A stretch of DNA of 35,073 bases. It comes from Nitrospira sp. (lineage in GTDB: Bacteria > Nitrospirota > Nitrospiria > Nitrospirales > UBA8639). The notes beneath the pieces are model-generated. The model was not told the origin of the DNA and did not search any database. It saw only the letters and a list, made by a program, of their open reading frames with translations. The stretch spans positions 1-35,073 of the forward strand of contig JAPPLK010000084.1 in the NCBI GenBank assembly GCA_028819435.1. Direction: 5' to 3'. The translations under genes and the position numbers were made by a program. The first letter of the stretch is position 1. The number at the start of each line of letters is the position of its first letter. This document shows, in pieces, positions 16,334 to 25,250 of the stretch.

Positions 16334-17155
16334 CTAAAATTCTTCCTGATCGCTTTGACCTTTTCGCGCGGAACGACACATCCCGCGAGTCGAGGTTTCC
16401 AAAAACGTCAGCAGGATCAGGACGTCCGGACTATCATCGAATTGATGGCGGGCCAGTTTGATGCTATCGGCCATGCGCTGGTTTTTTCGAAACAGCAGGC
16501 TGTAGGCTTGTTTCAACACACGAATGCGCTGGGCGGAAAACCCGCCCCGGCGAAGCCCAATGGCATTAATCCCATAGAGGTCGGCCCGGTTGCCGACTGC
16601 GCGCATGAACGGAGGCACGTCCCTTGCGACTGCGGAACATCCGCCGATCATGGCGTAGTCGCCGATCCGCACGTATTGATGCACGCCCACCAATCCACCA
16701 ATCACGGCATGATTCCCGACGGAAATGTGTCCGGCAAGCGTCGCAGCATTAGCCATGACAACGTCATCGCCAATGCGACAATCATGCGCCACGTGCACGT
16801 AGGCCATCAAAAAATTATGCCGGCCGATCGTCGTGACGCCGCCACCGAACGCCGTACCGCGGTTCACCGTCACGTACTCCCGCAAAATATTTTCATCGCC
16901 GATACTCACGCGCGTCGGCTCATCATGATATTGGAGGTGCTGGGGCGGACCCCCGATTGAAACGTAGGGAAAGATTTTACACCGTTGTCCGATATCCGTA
17001 TGACCTTCCAGGCTTACGTGTGAACACAGTTCAGTCCCGCGACCGATTTTCACGTGCTCGCCGATTACACAAAAAGGGCCCACAATCACGTCCTCATCGA
17101 GCTCGGATTTCGGATGAACAATAGCCGTGGGATGAATGGACCTACTCGACATCAT
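16334..17155 (-). CDS. lpxA: UDP-GlcNAc (or UDP-GlcNAc3N) acyltransferase LpxA
   Basis: First step of lipid A synthesis: transfer of a hydroxyacyl chain from acyl-ACP to the sugar nucleotide. The 273-aa protein is built of left-handed beta-helix hexapeptide repeats from about residue 9 to 190 (for example IHPTAIVHPK, VIVGPFCVIG), followed by the C-terminal helical domain. His124 in HVAHDCRIGD aligns with the catalytic His125 of E. coli. The ATG at 17155 has AAGGA just upstream and overlaps the fabZ stop by 14 nt; the longer upstream frame lacks family similarity. The C-terminus is about ten residues longer than usual, ending after MCRSARKG. Confidence 0.96.
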   Translation of the reverse strand: MMSSRSIHPTAIVHPKSELDEDVIVGPFCVIGEHVKIGRGTELCSHVSLEGHTDIGQRCKIFPYVSIGGPPQHLQYHDEPTRVSIGDENILREYVTVNRGTAFGGGVTTIGRHNFLMAYVHVAHDCRIGDDVVMANAATLAGHISVGNHAVIGGLVGVHQYVRIGDYAMIGGCSAVARDVPPFMRAVGNRADLYGINAIGLRRGGFSAQRIRVLKQAYSLLFRKNQRMADSIKLARHQFDDSPDVLILLTFLETSTRGMCRSARKGQSDQEEF

Positions 17156-17663
17156 GATCCTTAAGGTTTGGGGGTCCCGTTTCCGTCTCCGTGGAGCCGG
17201 CCTGTTCCGATTGCAGCATCGCCGTTGATTCAGCCTCGCACACCAGGTCATTTCCGACAAAAGCCTTTCCTTGCATCTTCCAGAACGGTGGCCGGCGTTT
17301 CACCACTTCGACCTCCAACCGTATCTGGTCGCCGGGAATCACGGGTTTGCGAAACCTGGCCTTATCGATTCCCGTCAGGTACACGATCGGGGATCCCTCA
17401 ACGGACGACGATCGAATGGCCAACACTCCGCCCAATTGGGCAAGCGCTTCAACGATTAACACGCCCGGGAAGACGGGACGTCCGGGGAAATGGCCTTGGA
17501 AGTACGGTTCATTGACCGTGACGTTTTTCAACCCGACTGCCCGTCGCCCGGCGTCAAACGCTACGACCCGGTCCACGAGCAAAAACGGGTAACGATGCGG
17601 AAGGATGGCCTGCACTCCAATGGCATCCATCACAATGTCCGGTTCGGCCATCTGATCGCTCAT
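17142..17663 (-). CDS. fabZ: 3-hydroxyacyl-ACP dehydratase FabZ
   Basis: Dehydrates 3-hydroxyacyl-ACP in fatty acid elongation and so competes with LpxA for hydroxyacyl-ACP; the two genes are commonly linked. The hot-dog fold protein (173 aa) has LPHRYPFLLVDR near the N-terminus, catalytic His58 in GHFPGRPVFPG and Glu72 in VEALAQ, with the usual 14-residue spacing. The C-terminus carries an extra tail rich in Glu, Thr and Gly (QAGSTETETGPP). ATG 17663 is preferred; a GTG at 17672 with GAGG upstream would add three residues. It overlaps lpxA by 14 nt. Confidence 0.96.
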   Translation of the reverse strand: MSDQMAEPDIVMDAIGVQAILPHRYPFLLVDRVVAFDAGRRAVGLKNVTVNEPYFQGHFPGRPVFPGVLIVEALAQLGGVLAIRSSSVEGSPIVYLTGIDKARFRKPVIPGDQIRLEVEVVKRRPPFWKMQGKAFVGNDLVCEAESTAMLQSEQAGSTETETGPPNLKDHDVE

Positions 17664-17734
17664 GGTTCCCACGTATCCTCAGACCGGAAGAGACCGTCGT
17701 TCGACGTCACTGGCGTCATGCGCGCCCTTGTTCC

Positions 17735-18349
17735 TCAGCGTAACGAGGTCTGGTCCAACATTTCCAACACGGTGGATGAAAAGTCCATACTCTTGTCATA
17801 GTACCGCGTCGACGTATTCTTTCCTTTTTCGACGACGAGTCTCAACCCTCGTTCTTGAGCAATTTGTTTGACTACCATGTCGACCTGTTCGCGAAATTCA
17901 TCCAGCAACTCGGCCTGCTTGCCCTGAAACTCCCGTGACATATTACCGGCTTTTTGCTGGTAGTCCAACATACGCTGGCGTAATTGCTCTTCTTTTTGTT
18001 GTTTGGCCGAAGGACTTAAGACGCTACCCTGACGCAACAACTCATTTTCCAGGTTCCGTAGTTCCTGCTGTTCAAGTTCGAGTAACGCCTGCCGGTCCTT
18101 CATAAACTGGTTGAGCGTCTCATTGACCTGGCGGCCGAGTTTCGACTCTTTCAATAACCATTGCGTATCCACGACACCGATGACGACACCGGAACCCGCC
18201 GATCGCTCCGTGACGAAAATTCCAGCAGGCTCAGAAGCAGGCGTCGCGCAACCAGTGATCACCGACAACAGAATGGTCAAGCCCGCCTGAAGTACGATTC
18301 CCGAGCATGACAACCGATGCGAACCGCTCATGTCCCGTAAGTTTTGCAT
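17735..18349 (-). CDS. OmpH/Skp-family chaperone with a lipoprotein signal
   Basis: Periplasmic chaperone family member (204 aa), usually encoded just after bamA as here. The core fits OmpH: a short beta start IGVVDTQWLLKESKLG, a long charged coiled-coil region rich in Gln, Glu and Leu, and the return segment MVVKQIAQERGLRLVVEKG. Unusually, the signal peptide ends in the lipobox VITGC, so the protein is probably lipid-anchored rather than freely soluble like E. coli Skp. The ATG at 18349 starts one base after the bamA stop; the ATG at 18331 is an alternative. The gap to fabZ is about 70 bp, with no lpxD between them. Confidence 0.88.
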   Translation of the reverse strand: MQNLRDMSGSHRLSCSGIVLQAGLTILLSVITGCATPASEPAGIFVTERSAGSGVVIGVVDTQWLLKESKLGRQVNETLNQFMKDRQALLELEQQELRNLENELLRQGSVLSPSAKQQKEEQLRQRMLDYQQKAGNMSREFQGKQAELLDEFREQVDMVVKQIAQERGLRLVVEKGKNTSTRYYDKSMDFSSTVLEMLDQTSLR

Positions 18350-18350
18350 T

Positions 18351-20627
18351 CTAGAAGACGTTCCCGACGGAAAACTCAAAGACACTGGATTGCTCCCGGT
18401 CCATGCGATCCAACTTGAGGCCCCATGCCGCGCGTAAAGGCCCGAACGGTGAAATCCAGCGCACCTCTACTCCCGTTGCCTTTCGCAAATTGAAATTCAA
18501 ATTTTCTTCTTCGGCAAAACCCTTCCCGTAATCAAAAAAGAGTACTCCATTCAATTTTGCCGTAGGAAGGACGGGAAAAATCAACTCGGTATTAAGAATC
18601 AACTGTTTATTCCCCCCTGCCAACGTTCCGGACGCGGTGACGGGACCGGCTCGCCCAAATTGAAACCCGCGCATCGTATTGATGCCGCCGACAAAGAAGA
18701 GTTCCGTCAGGGGCACGGAGTCTCCCGAATACCCGTCCGCCATGCCGACGCGCCCACGGAACGCCATCCTGAGATCCCACACGGGTAACGGGATGTATTT
18801 CAATCCGTCAAGCGCGAACCGATAGAAATCGTTGGTCCCTCCCAGAACCGAGGTGCCAAAACCCAGGCGCAAACCCGTTCTCGATCCGGTACGCGGATCC
18901 TGGAAAAAGTCACGGGTATCCCGAAAGATACTCGACCTGAACCCCGTCGTGGATTGATCGCCGAGTTGGTTCCGAATGAAATCCGTCGCGTCATTGGCCA
19001 CGTTTGTAATGCTGATTTGCTCGCCGACGAGAGTAAGACTTCCCGTGATATATTCGGAAAAAGCCCTTCCCCATTGAACCGTTCCACCCTTTCTCTCTTC
19101 CCAGTACGTCAAGAAATTCGTTTGCGTGCTAAACCCGTCTGCCTGGAAGGAAGTGGGGCCGTCAAACAGCGCCGGATTCCTGAACGTCAGGACGCCGATC
19201 GTTCGACGAACGCCGACTTGTCCGCGAATTCGGACCAAATACCCCAAACCGAATAAATTCCCTTCCGTGATATTGGCAATGGCCGTAAATTGATCGAGGG
19301 TGCTGAACCCGCCGCCGATACTGAATTGCCCCGTGGGCTTCTCTTTGACTCGCACTTGCACGTCGACCTTATCTTCCTCCACGTGTTCGGGAACCAGTTC
19401 GACGGTTTCAAAGAAATTCAGGTTATTGAGTCGCTGAAAACTGCGCTTGATGGCCGCGGAATCCAGGACTTCCTGTTCATCCACCCGCAGTTCCCGGCGA
19501 ATGACGTTGTCGCGCGTTTTATCATTCCCCGTAATGTGAATCTCCCTGACCCGAATCAGCGACCCTTCCTTGATCGTAAAGGTAATGTCCGTCGTCAGCG
19601 TATCAGGGTTAGGAGACAGGTTGGGCGCGACTTCGGCGAATGCATACCCTTCCGCTCCATACATGTCCGTGACGCGAGAAATTTCTTCACGGACCGCCGT
19701 ACGTTGAAACACGTCATCGGGACGGATATACGAATATCGCGCAAGGGCTTCGTCTTCAAAAACCGTATTCCCTTCGTAGCGGACCGTTTGAACCGTATAC
19801 GGTTGCCCTTCACTGATTTGAAACGTCAGGTTCACGGATTCCTCATCATCAGCCAGTTCAATGGCAGGGGTCCCGACCTGCACGTCAAGATATCCTCTAT
19901 TCGAATAATATTCCTTGATCCGTTCAATATCGTTTGAGAGTTCTTCCTGGTGCAGGATCCCCGCGTCCGTGATGAGGGAGAGAAACGGGGTCCATTCCTG
20001 GTTGGCCATCACACTTAATAAATCTTTTTTGTCGAACACGGTCATGCCGGCGAAATGAATCGTATCGATCCTGGCTCGCGCTCCTTCCTGGATGAAAAAA
20101 GTCACACGATTGCGACTCTCCTGTAATTCCTGAATGATCGGAATGACTTTGGCCTTGTGATACCCGCTTTTTTCATATTCCGCCCTGATCTTCTCCGCAC
20201 TCGCTTTGGTTGCTTGTTGATCGAGGAATACTTGATTCTGCAGCGTGATGACCTCTTTCAACTTATCGTCCGACAACGCGTCATTCCCATCAAAGACAAT
20301 GGCCGTTACAAAGGGTTTTTCTTGCACCACGAAAGTGACCGCGACGCCTTTCGCCGTCGCTTCCGTCTGCACTTGCACGTCGTCAAAGAAGCCCATGTCG
20401 TAAATCCGTCGAATCTGCTGTCGCGTCACCTGGGATGAAAGCGGATCTCCCGTTTTGAGGGTCACGTTCCCAAGAATCGCGTCCGACTCGATTCGCTGAT
20501 TTCCCGCAATGGCAATGCTTTCCACGACCACGTCCTGTGCCTGACTCAACGCCGGTGAAGACATATTCATGCATAGGCATCCGGACACGAGAATAATCGC
20601 CCGCACGCCACCCGTTATGACTCTCAT
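18351..20627 (-). CDS. bamA: Outer membrane protein assembly factor BamA
   Basis: Central outer-membrane beta-barrel insertase. From the ATG at 20627 the protein has 758 aa: a signal peptide ending near ALSQA, then about five POTRA repeats (starting VVVESIAIAGNQRI; later ones marked by IDTIHFAGMTVF, VQTVRYEGNTVF and VREIHITGNDKT), then the barrel with the L6 motif as MRGF in GGINTMRGFQFG and the C-terminal beta-signal FEFSVGNVF ending in Phe. The frame is open upstream to a GTG at 20750, and ATGs at 20684/20681 would give a long n-region, so the start is uncertain. It opens the envelope run. Confidence 0.95.
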   Translation of the reverse strand: MRVITGGVRAIILVSGCLCMNMSSPALSQAQDVVVESIAIAGNQRIESDAILGNVTLKTGDPLSSQVTRQQIRRIYDMGFFDDVQVQTEATAKGVAVTFVVQEKPFVTAIVFDGNDALSDDKLKEVITLQNQVFLDQQATKASAEKIRAEYEKSGYHKAKVIPIIQELQESRNRVTFFIQEGARARIDTIHFAGMTVFDKKDLLSVMANQEWTPFLSLITDAGILHQEELSNDIERIKEYYSNRGYLDVQVGTPAIELADDEESVNLTFQISEGQPYTVQTVRYEGNTVFEDEALARYSYIRPDDVFQRTAVREEISRVTDMYGAEGYAFAEVAPNLSPNPDTLTTDITFTIKEGSLIRVREIHITGNDKTRDNVIRRELRVDEQEVLDSAAIKRSFQRLNNLNFFETVELVPEHVEEDKVDVQVRVKEKPTGQFSIGGGFSTLDQFTAIANITEGNLFGLGYLVRIRGQVGVRRTIGVLTFRNPALFDGPTSFQADGFSTQTNFLTYWEERKGGTVQWGRAFSEYITGSLTLVGEQISITNVANDATDFIRNQLGDQSTTGFRSSIFRDTRDFFQDPRTGSRTGLRLGFGTSVLGGTNDFYRFALDGLKYIPLPVWDLRMAFRGRVGMADGYSGDSVPLTELFFVGGINTMRGFQFGRAGPVTASGTLAGGNKQLILNTELIFPVLPTAKLNGVLFFDYGKGFAEEENLNFNLRKATGVEVRWISPFGPLRAAWGLKLDRMDREQSSVFEFSVGNVF

Positions 20628-20833
20628 GGGGATTCCGGGGTTGGGAATCGTCGAACGCGGCTTCTTTGAACTGATTTCCATCATCTTGTGTTCCGGACAA
20701 ACACGTCCCATTGGGACAGGGGCAATACAATCACAAGTCAGGACCAGCACTCAAGGGTGAGAGACATACCGTGGTTTTCAGGGGACCGGGTTCAGATACT
20801 CAGACCTGAAAGGATGCGATGAAAAGGTGCGTC

Positions 20834-20862
20834 ATTATAGATCGACCTGTATGGCTTGTAAA
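20834..20862 (-). promoter_or_regulatory. Near-consensus promoter of the bamA envelope run
   Basis: On the minus strand TTTACA (20862-20857), a 17-bp spacer and a perfect TATAAT (20839-20834). The predicted start near 20827 leaves a leader of about 200 nt to the preferred bamA ATG. The rest of the 20628-21079 intergenic stretch holds the divergent lon promoter, a hairpin at 20932-20953 and no recognised gene. Confidence 0.75.
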
Positions 20863-20893
20863 GTTTGGGAGGCTTCAAATAGAGCTTCTTTCC

Positions 20894-20923
20894 TTGACAT
20901 TCATTTTTTTGTTTACCTACTAT
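20894..20923 (+). promoter_or_regulatory. Candidate sigma70 promoter of lon
   Basis: TTGACA (20894-20899), an 18-bp spacer that includes T7, and TACTAT (20918-20923). The predicted start is near 20930. The -35 boxes of this promoter and the bamA promoter are only 31 bp apart, so a shared regulator could bind between them. No CIRCE-type operator was seen. Confidence 0.65.
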
Positions 20924-20931
20924 TGAATGAT

Positions 20932-20953
20932 CCGTCGAGAACAAACTCGACGG
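20932..20953 (+). promoter_or_regulatory. Perfect stem-loop at the predicted 5' end of lon mRNA
   Basis: CCGTCGAG (20932-20939), loop AACAAA and CTCGACGG (20946-20953) form a perfect 8-bp stem that begins at about +2 of the predicted transcript. It could stabilise the 150-nt leader or, as DNA, be an operator. Confidence 0.55.
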
Positions 20954-21079
20954 CTGAAAGCCACAATCCGTATGGGTGAACGACGGACGATTCCTGCCCT
21001 CGGTGGTGCTACCCCAAAAATTTGTTTGGCGCTGTGTGACACGTAACGTTTGCCGGCTCGAAACTTCTCGCAACGATCA

Positions 21080-23527
21080 ATGACTGAAGAACTGCACCAG
21101 GCTCCTCCACACGTCGATATTCCCAATGATCTACCGTTGATCCCCGTGAGGGACATCGTGGTCTTTCCGTACATGGTACTGCCCTTGTTTGTCGGACGGG
21201 AAATGTCGATCAAAGCGATAGAAACGGCCCTTGCCGGTAATCGAATGGTCCTTCTGGCGACTCAAAAAGCCCATGACACGGAAACGCCGACGCCGACGGA
21301 CATTTTCGAAACCGGTACGGTCGGCATGATTATGCGCATGCTGAAACTCCCTGACGAGCGAATCAAAATTCTGGTCCAAGGCCTGACCAAGGCAAAGATC
21401 ATCCACTATCTCCAATCCGAGCCGTTTTACTCCGTTCGCATTCAACCCTTCCCGGCTTCTCGCAAACCGGCGGCGTCCCTCGAAACCGAAGCCGTCATTC
21501 GAACCGCAAAAGAAGGGGTGGACCGGATCGCCAGCCTGGGGAAAGTGCTCATGCCGGACGTCATGGTGGTCATCGAAAACATGGATGAACCCGGCCGGCT
21601 GGCCGACCTCATCGTATCGAACCTTGGCTTGAAAGTGGAGGTGACCCAGGCAATTCTGGAAACCGACGACCCGGTGACCCGGTTAAAACGCGTGACGGAG
21701 ATCCTCTCGAAAGAGATTGACGTGTTGTCGATGCAACAGAAAATCCAAGCCGACGCCAAAGGCGAGATCGATAAAACGCAACGGGAATACTTTCTTCGTG
21801 AGCAATTGAAAGCCATTCAGAAAGAACTTGGGGAACTCGATGACCGGGCCGAAGAAGTGGCGGAATTTCGAAAACGCATTGAGGAGTGCCGCATGCCGGA
21901 CAAGGTCCTGAAGGAAGCGGAAAAACAATTAAAGCGTCTCGAAAAGATGCACCCCGACACCGCCGAGGCGGCGACCGTGCGTACCTACATGGAATGGATG
22001 GTGGAAATTCCGTGGAATCACGCCTCCACGGACAACCTGGACATTGACGCCGCCAAGAAGGTGCTCAACGAAGACCATTATGACCTGGAAAAGGTCAAGG
22101 AACGCATCCTCGAATATTTGGCCGTCCGCAAACTCAAGGAGAAACTCAAAGGTCCGATTCTGTGTTTTGTCGGGCCGCCAGGCGTGGGAAAAACGTCGTT
22201 GGGTAAATCCATTGCCCGGGCCTTGGGTCGCGAATTTGTGCGCATGAGCCTGGGCGGGGTGCGTGACGAAGCCGAAATCCGCGGACATCGCCGCACGTAC
22301 GTCGGGGCATTGCCCGGACGGATCATGCAAGGCATCAAGCAGGCGGGAACCAATAATCCCGTGTTCATGCTGGATGAAGTCGACAAAGTCGGCATGGATT
22401 TTCGCGGCGACCCTTCAGCGGCGCTGTTGGAAGTGTTGGACCCCGAGCAAAACCACGCGTTCACGGACCATTACTTGGGCGTCCCCTTCGACCTCAGCAA
22501 CGTGATGTTTATCACGACGGCCAATCTCATAGACCCCATTCTTTCGGCTCTCCGGGACCGGATGGAAATTATTGAAATCCCCGGATATACCGAAGAAGAA
22601 AAACTGGGGATTGCCCGGCGCTACCTCATCCCGCGGCAACTGGAAAAACACGGTATTTCTGAGAAACATTTCCGCATCGCCGACCTTGCCGTTCAAAGAA
22701 TCGTGACCCACTATACGCGAGAAGCCGGCGTCCGCAACCTCGAACGAGAACTCGCCAACGCCATGAGGAAAGTGGCCCGGCGCGTTGCCGAAGGCAAACC
22801 AAAACTCCATTCCATCTCGCCGCGTTCCCTGCGCACCTACATCGGCATTCCCAAATACCTGCCGGAAACCGAAAAGGAAAAAGACCAGGTCGGGTTGGCC
22901 ATCGGATTGGCCTGGACGGAAACGGGGGGAGAAACGCTGCACATCGAAGCCACGGGCATGCAGGGCAAAGGCAACCTGACCTTAACGGGTCATCTCGGCG
23001 ACGTCATGAAGGAATCCGCCCAAGCCGCGCTCAGCTTTGTCCGGGCACAAGCCGGCACGCTGGGCATCAAGGAAGAAACCTTCTCGACAACCGACATTCA
23101 TATTCACGTGCCTGCCGGCGCTATCCCCAAGGATGGACCTTCAGCGGGGATTACCATGGCAACGGCCCTCGCGTCGAACCTGGCGAATATTCCCGTCCGG
23201 CACGACGTCGCCATGACGGGAGAAATTACCCTCCGCGGGCGCATTCTGCCCATCGGCGGATTGAAAGAGAAAATCCTGGCGGCGAAGCGGGTCTCGATCC
23301 CTCGCATCATTCTGCCCAAACGAAACGAGAAAGATTTGGAAGAACTTCCCAAACACTTATTGAAAGGAATCAAGATCATATTCGCGGAAAGGGTGGACCA
23401 GGTCTTCGCGGCGGCGCTTCTACGTCCGGTACGTCGCAAACCCAAGCCGCCCGCACGCGCCAAAACAGCAGATTCAAACCGAAAACAACGGGTGGCTGCC
23501 CTGCCTGCAAAAAAGGCCCGGCGGTGA
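21080..23527 (+). CDS. lon: ATP-dependent protease Lon
   Basis: Cytoplasmic AAA+ serine protease degrading misfolded and regulatory proteins. From the ATG at 21080 it has 815 aa: the N-terminal LAN domain opening [19 protein letters not shown], a coiled-coil linker, the AAA+ module with Walker [10 protein letters not shown] near residue 365 and Walker [12 protein letters not shown], and the protease domain with the catalytic Ser in [15 protein letters not shown] near 687 and its Lys partner in the [12 protein letters not shown] stretch. A Lys/Arg-rich tail ends the protein. A TTG at 21050 is an alternative start; neither has a clear Shine-Dalgarno. It couples to thiL by a GTGA overlap. Confidence 0.97.
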   Translation: MTEELHQAPPHVDIPNDLPLIPVRDIVVFPYMVLPLFVGREMSIKAIETALAGNRMVLLATQKAHDTETPTPTDIFETGTVGMIMRMLKLPDERIKILVQGLTKAKIIHYLQSEPFYSVRIQPFPASRKPAASLETEAVIRTAKEGVDRIASLGKVLMPDVMVVIENMDEPGRLADLIVSNLGLKVEVTQAILETDDPVTRLKRVTEILSKEIDVLSMQQKIQADAKGEIDKTQREYFLREQLKAIQKELGELDDRAEEVAEFRKRIEECRMPDKVLKEAEKQLKRLEKMHPDTAEAATVRTYMEWMVEIPWNHASTDNLDIDAAKKVLNEDHYDLEKVKERILEYLAVRKLKEKLKGPILCFVGPPGVGKTSLGKSIARALGREFVRMSLGGVRDEAEIRGHRRTYVGALPGRIMQGIKQAGTNNPVFMLDEVDKVGMDFRGDPSAALLEVLDPEQNHAFTDHYLGVPFDLSNVMFITTANLIDPILSALRDRMEIIEIPGYTEEEKLGIARRYLIPRQLEKHGISEKHFRIADLAVQRIVTHYTREAGVRNLERELANAMRKVARRVAEGKPKLHSISPRSLRTYIGIPKYLPETEKEKDQVGLAIGLAWTETGGETLHIEATGMQGKGNLTLTGHLGDVMKESAQAALSFVRAQAGTLGIKEETFSTTDIHIHVPAGAIPKDGPSAGITMATALASNLANIPVRHDVAMTGEITLRGRILPIGGLKEKILAAKRVSIPRIILPKRNEKDLEELPKHLLKGIKIIFAERVDQVFAAALLRPVRRKPKPPARAKTADSNRKQRVAALPAKKARR

Positions 23528-24570
23528 ACCGCTCATCCACGCGTGATTCCCTGAAAACCATCGGAGAATTCAGGCTCATCCGGCAATTGCAACGCCAGTG
23601 GCCCACGTCCTCTCCCCGGATTATCACCGGCATTGGCGACGACGCCGCCACGTTGAAGACACAGCCGGGGCAACGGCTTCTGGTCAGTACCGACGTCTTG
23701 ATTGAAGGCATCCATTTCGACTTGAACTACCAGGCCCCGAAGGACCTCGGCTGGCGCGCGGGGGTGGCCAACCTCAGTGATATCGCGGCCATGGGGGGCA
23801 CCCCGCTGTACCTGCTCGTCTCGATGGCCCTTCCCGTCAGGGTTCCACCTCGACACGTCCGTGAACTCTATCGAGGAATCCAAGCGGCCTGTCGCCCCTT
23901 CAACGTCGAATTGATCGGCGGGGACACCTCCTCATCTCCGTCGCAGATCTTTCTCAGCCTGACCATTCTGGGCTCCGTGCAAGCGAATCGCGCGCTGACC
24001 AGAAACAACGCTGAAATCGGAGACCATATTTACGTGACCGGAACACTCGGTGATGCCAACGCCGGCCTCCGCATTTTGCAAACCCATTCGGCAAACCCTC
24101 GACGATTCCACCCGTCGGCCGTTGAAACGTTTCTCATCCGGCGTCACCTGCGACCGGCCCCGCGGGTCCACGTCGGACAACTTCTGGCCAACCGAAAGCT
24201 CGCGCACGCCGCGATTGATCTTTCCGATGGACTCTCTTCAGACGTAGGACACGTGTGCGAAGAAAGCCGAGTGGGCGCCGAGATCCGCGCAACCGACCTT
24301 CCGCTTTCTTCCCAACTGCGCGCCTTTGCCCGGCAAGACAAGAGAGATCCCATGGAGATCGCTCTCCAGGGGGGGGAAGATTATGAACTCCTCTTTACCG
24401 CCCCTGCCAAACGTCATCAGAACGTGTTACGCGTCTCCGAACAAACGAAGGTGCCCATAACCTGCATTGGTGAAATCAAATCGAAGACCTTCGGTCGACA
24501 ACTTGTGCTCCCCTCAGGCCGGAAACAGAAACTTTCAAGCGAGAGTTTTCGTCACTTCAACAGTCGATAA
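23524..24570 (+). CDS. thiL: Thiamine-monophosphate kinase ThiL
   Basis: Phosphorylates thiamine monophosphate to thiamine pyrophosphate. The 348-aa protein shows the family order: GEFRLIR near the N-terminus, GIGDDAA at 36-42 (metal and ATP binding), [40 protein letters not shown] and the C-terminal [14 protein letters not shown] and [10 protein letters not shown] motifs. The GTG start at 23524 overlaps the lon stop (GTGA), so translation is probably coupled. This linkage to lon is not functionally obvious. Confidence 0.95.
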   Translation: MNRSSTRDSLKTIGEFRLIRQLQRQWPTSSPRIITGIGDDAATLKTQPGQRLLVSTDVLIEGIHFDLNYQAPKDLGWRAGVANLSDIAAMGGTPLYLLVSMALPVRVPPRHVRELYRGIQAACRPFNVELIGGDTSSSPSQIFLSLTILGSVQANRALTRNNAEIGDHIYVTGTLGDANAGLRILQTHSANPRRFHPSAVETFLIRRHLRPAPRVHVGQLLANRKLAHAAIDLSDGLSSDVGHVCEESRVGAEIRATDLPLSSQLRAFARQDKRDPMEIALQGGEDYELLFTAPAKRHQNVLRVSEQTKVPITCIGEIKSKTFGRQLVLPSGRKQKLSSESFRHFNSR

Positions 24571-24590
24571 GACTTGCCGATTCCCGCACC

Positions 24591-25046
24591 GTGGTCACGC
24601 CCAACTATCTTCGCGCAAAAATACGCGAAGCACTCCATCTCGGAGAGACGCCCCAACGCACGGCCATTGCCTTTGCCCTTGGAGTCTTCATTGCGTTCAC
24701 CCCGACCTATGGGCTGCATACCGCGAGTGTTGTGTTCCTGGCCTGGGCTCTCCGGCTGAATTTTCCCGCTATCCTGGTCGGCTCACTCATCAATAACCCC
24801 TGGACGGTCGTCCCGATTTTAGGAGCCACGATGTGGACGGGATTTTCTCTGTTGGGCATCCAGGACGTTCCGGACGTGTCCTGGAGTCATCTTTCCACCA
24901 CCACGCTCTACGAAACGGTGCGGCCCTTCATTCTACCGTTCACCCTTGGGGCTTTGACCCTGAGCATGCTGGGCGCCCTGCTGGCCTATCCTTTGGGATT
25001 GTGGGTGATCATCCGGTACCGCCAACAAGCCAGGAGGTCGGAATAG
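24591..25046 (+). CDS. DUF2062 membrane protein
   Basis: A 151-aa inner-membrane protein with three or four hydrophobic segments. The conserved block AIAFALGVFIAFTPTYGLHT and the motif NNPWTVVPI are diagnostic for DUF2062 (COG3216), found alone or fused to glycosyltransferases. It starts with GTG at 24591, 20 nt after thiL, and is probably in the same transcript as lon and thiL. The biochemical function is not known. Confidence 0.9.
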   Translation: MVTPNYLRAKIREALHLGETPQRTAIAFALGVFIAFTPTYGLHTASVVFLAWALRLNFPAILVGSLINNPWTVVPILGATMWTGFSLLGIQDVPDVSWSHLSTTTLYETVRPFILPFTLGALTLSMLGALLAYPLGLWVIIRYRQQARRSE

Positions 25047-25067
25047 ACAAAAGCACCCGGCCCCTCA

Positions 25068-25172
25068 TTTCGCGGAAGCAGGAATCCGGGGTTTTTCCGG
25101 GCAGATCCGCCTGCATGAAGAAGCAGAAGAGAACGACTCTGGATTCCCGCTTACAACTGCGGGAATGACGGA
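25068..25172. repeat. Dispersed GGAATCC/GGATTCC palindromic repeat
   Basis: Contains the perfect hairpin ATTCCCGC (25143-25150), loop TTACAACT, GCGGGAAT (25159-25166), with a GGAATCCGGGG arm upstream near 25080. Such ATTCCCGC/GCGGGAAT palindromes are common intergenic repeats in many bacteria. It lies after DUF2062 and before the HD gene; no coding sequence was seen. Confidence 0.65.
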
Positions 25173-25183
25173 AAGGGCGTTGG

Positions 25184-25212
25184 TTGTTCGTTCTCTCACG
25201 CTACGTTAAGAT
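25184..25212 (+). promoter_or_regulatory. Candidate promoter of the HD phosphohydrolase gene
   Basis: TTGTTC (25184-25189), a 17-bp spacer and TAAGAT (25207-25212), about 40 bp before the ATG. Consensus match is moderate. Confidence 0.4.
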
Positions 25213-25250
25213 TTGCGGAAATTTTTTCACCACCCCCGACGTGAAACTCG

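Noticed and set aside
20972..21046. 24-codon upstream frame in the lon leader
   Set aside because: It starts with ATG and ends 33 nt before lon, but has no Shine-Dalgarno and no recognisable leader-peptide feature; kept only as a possibility.
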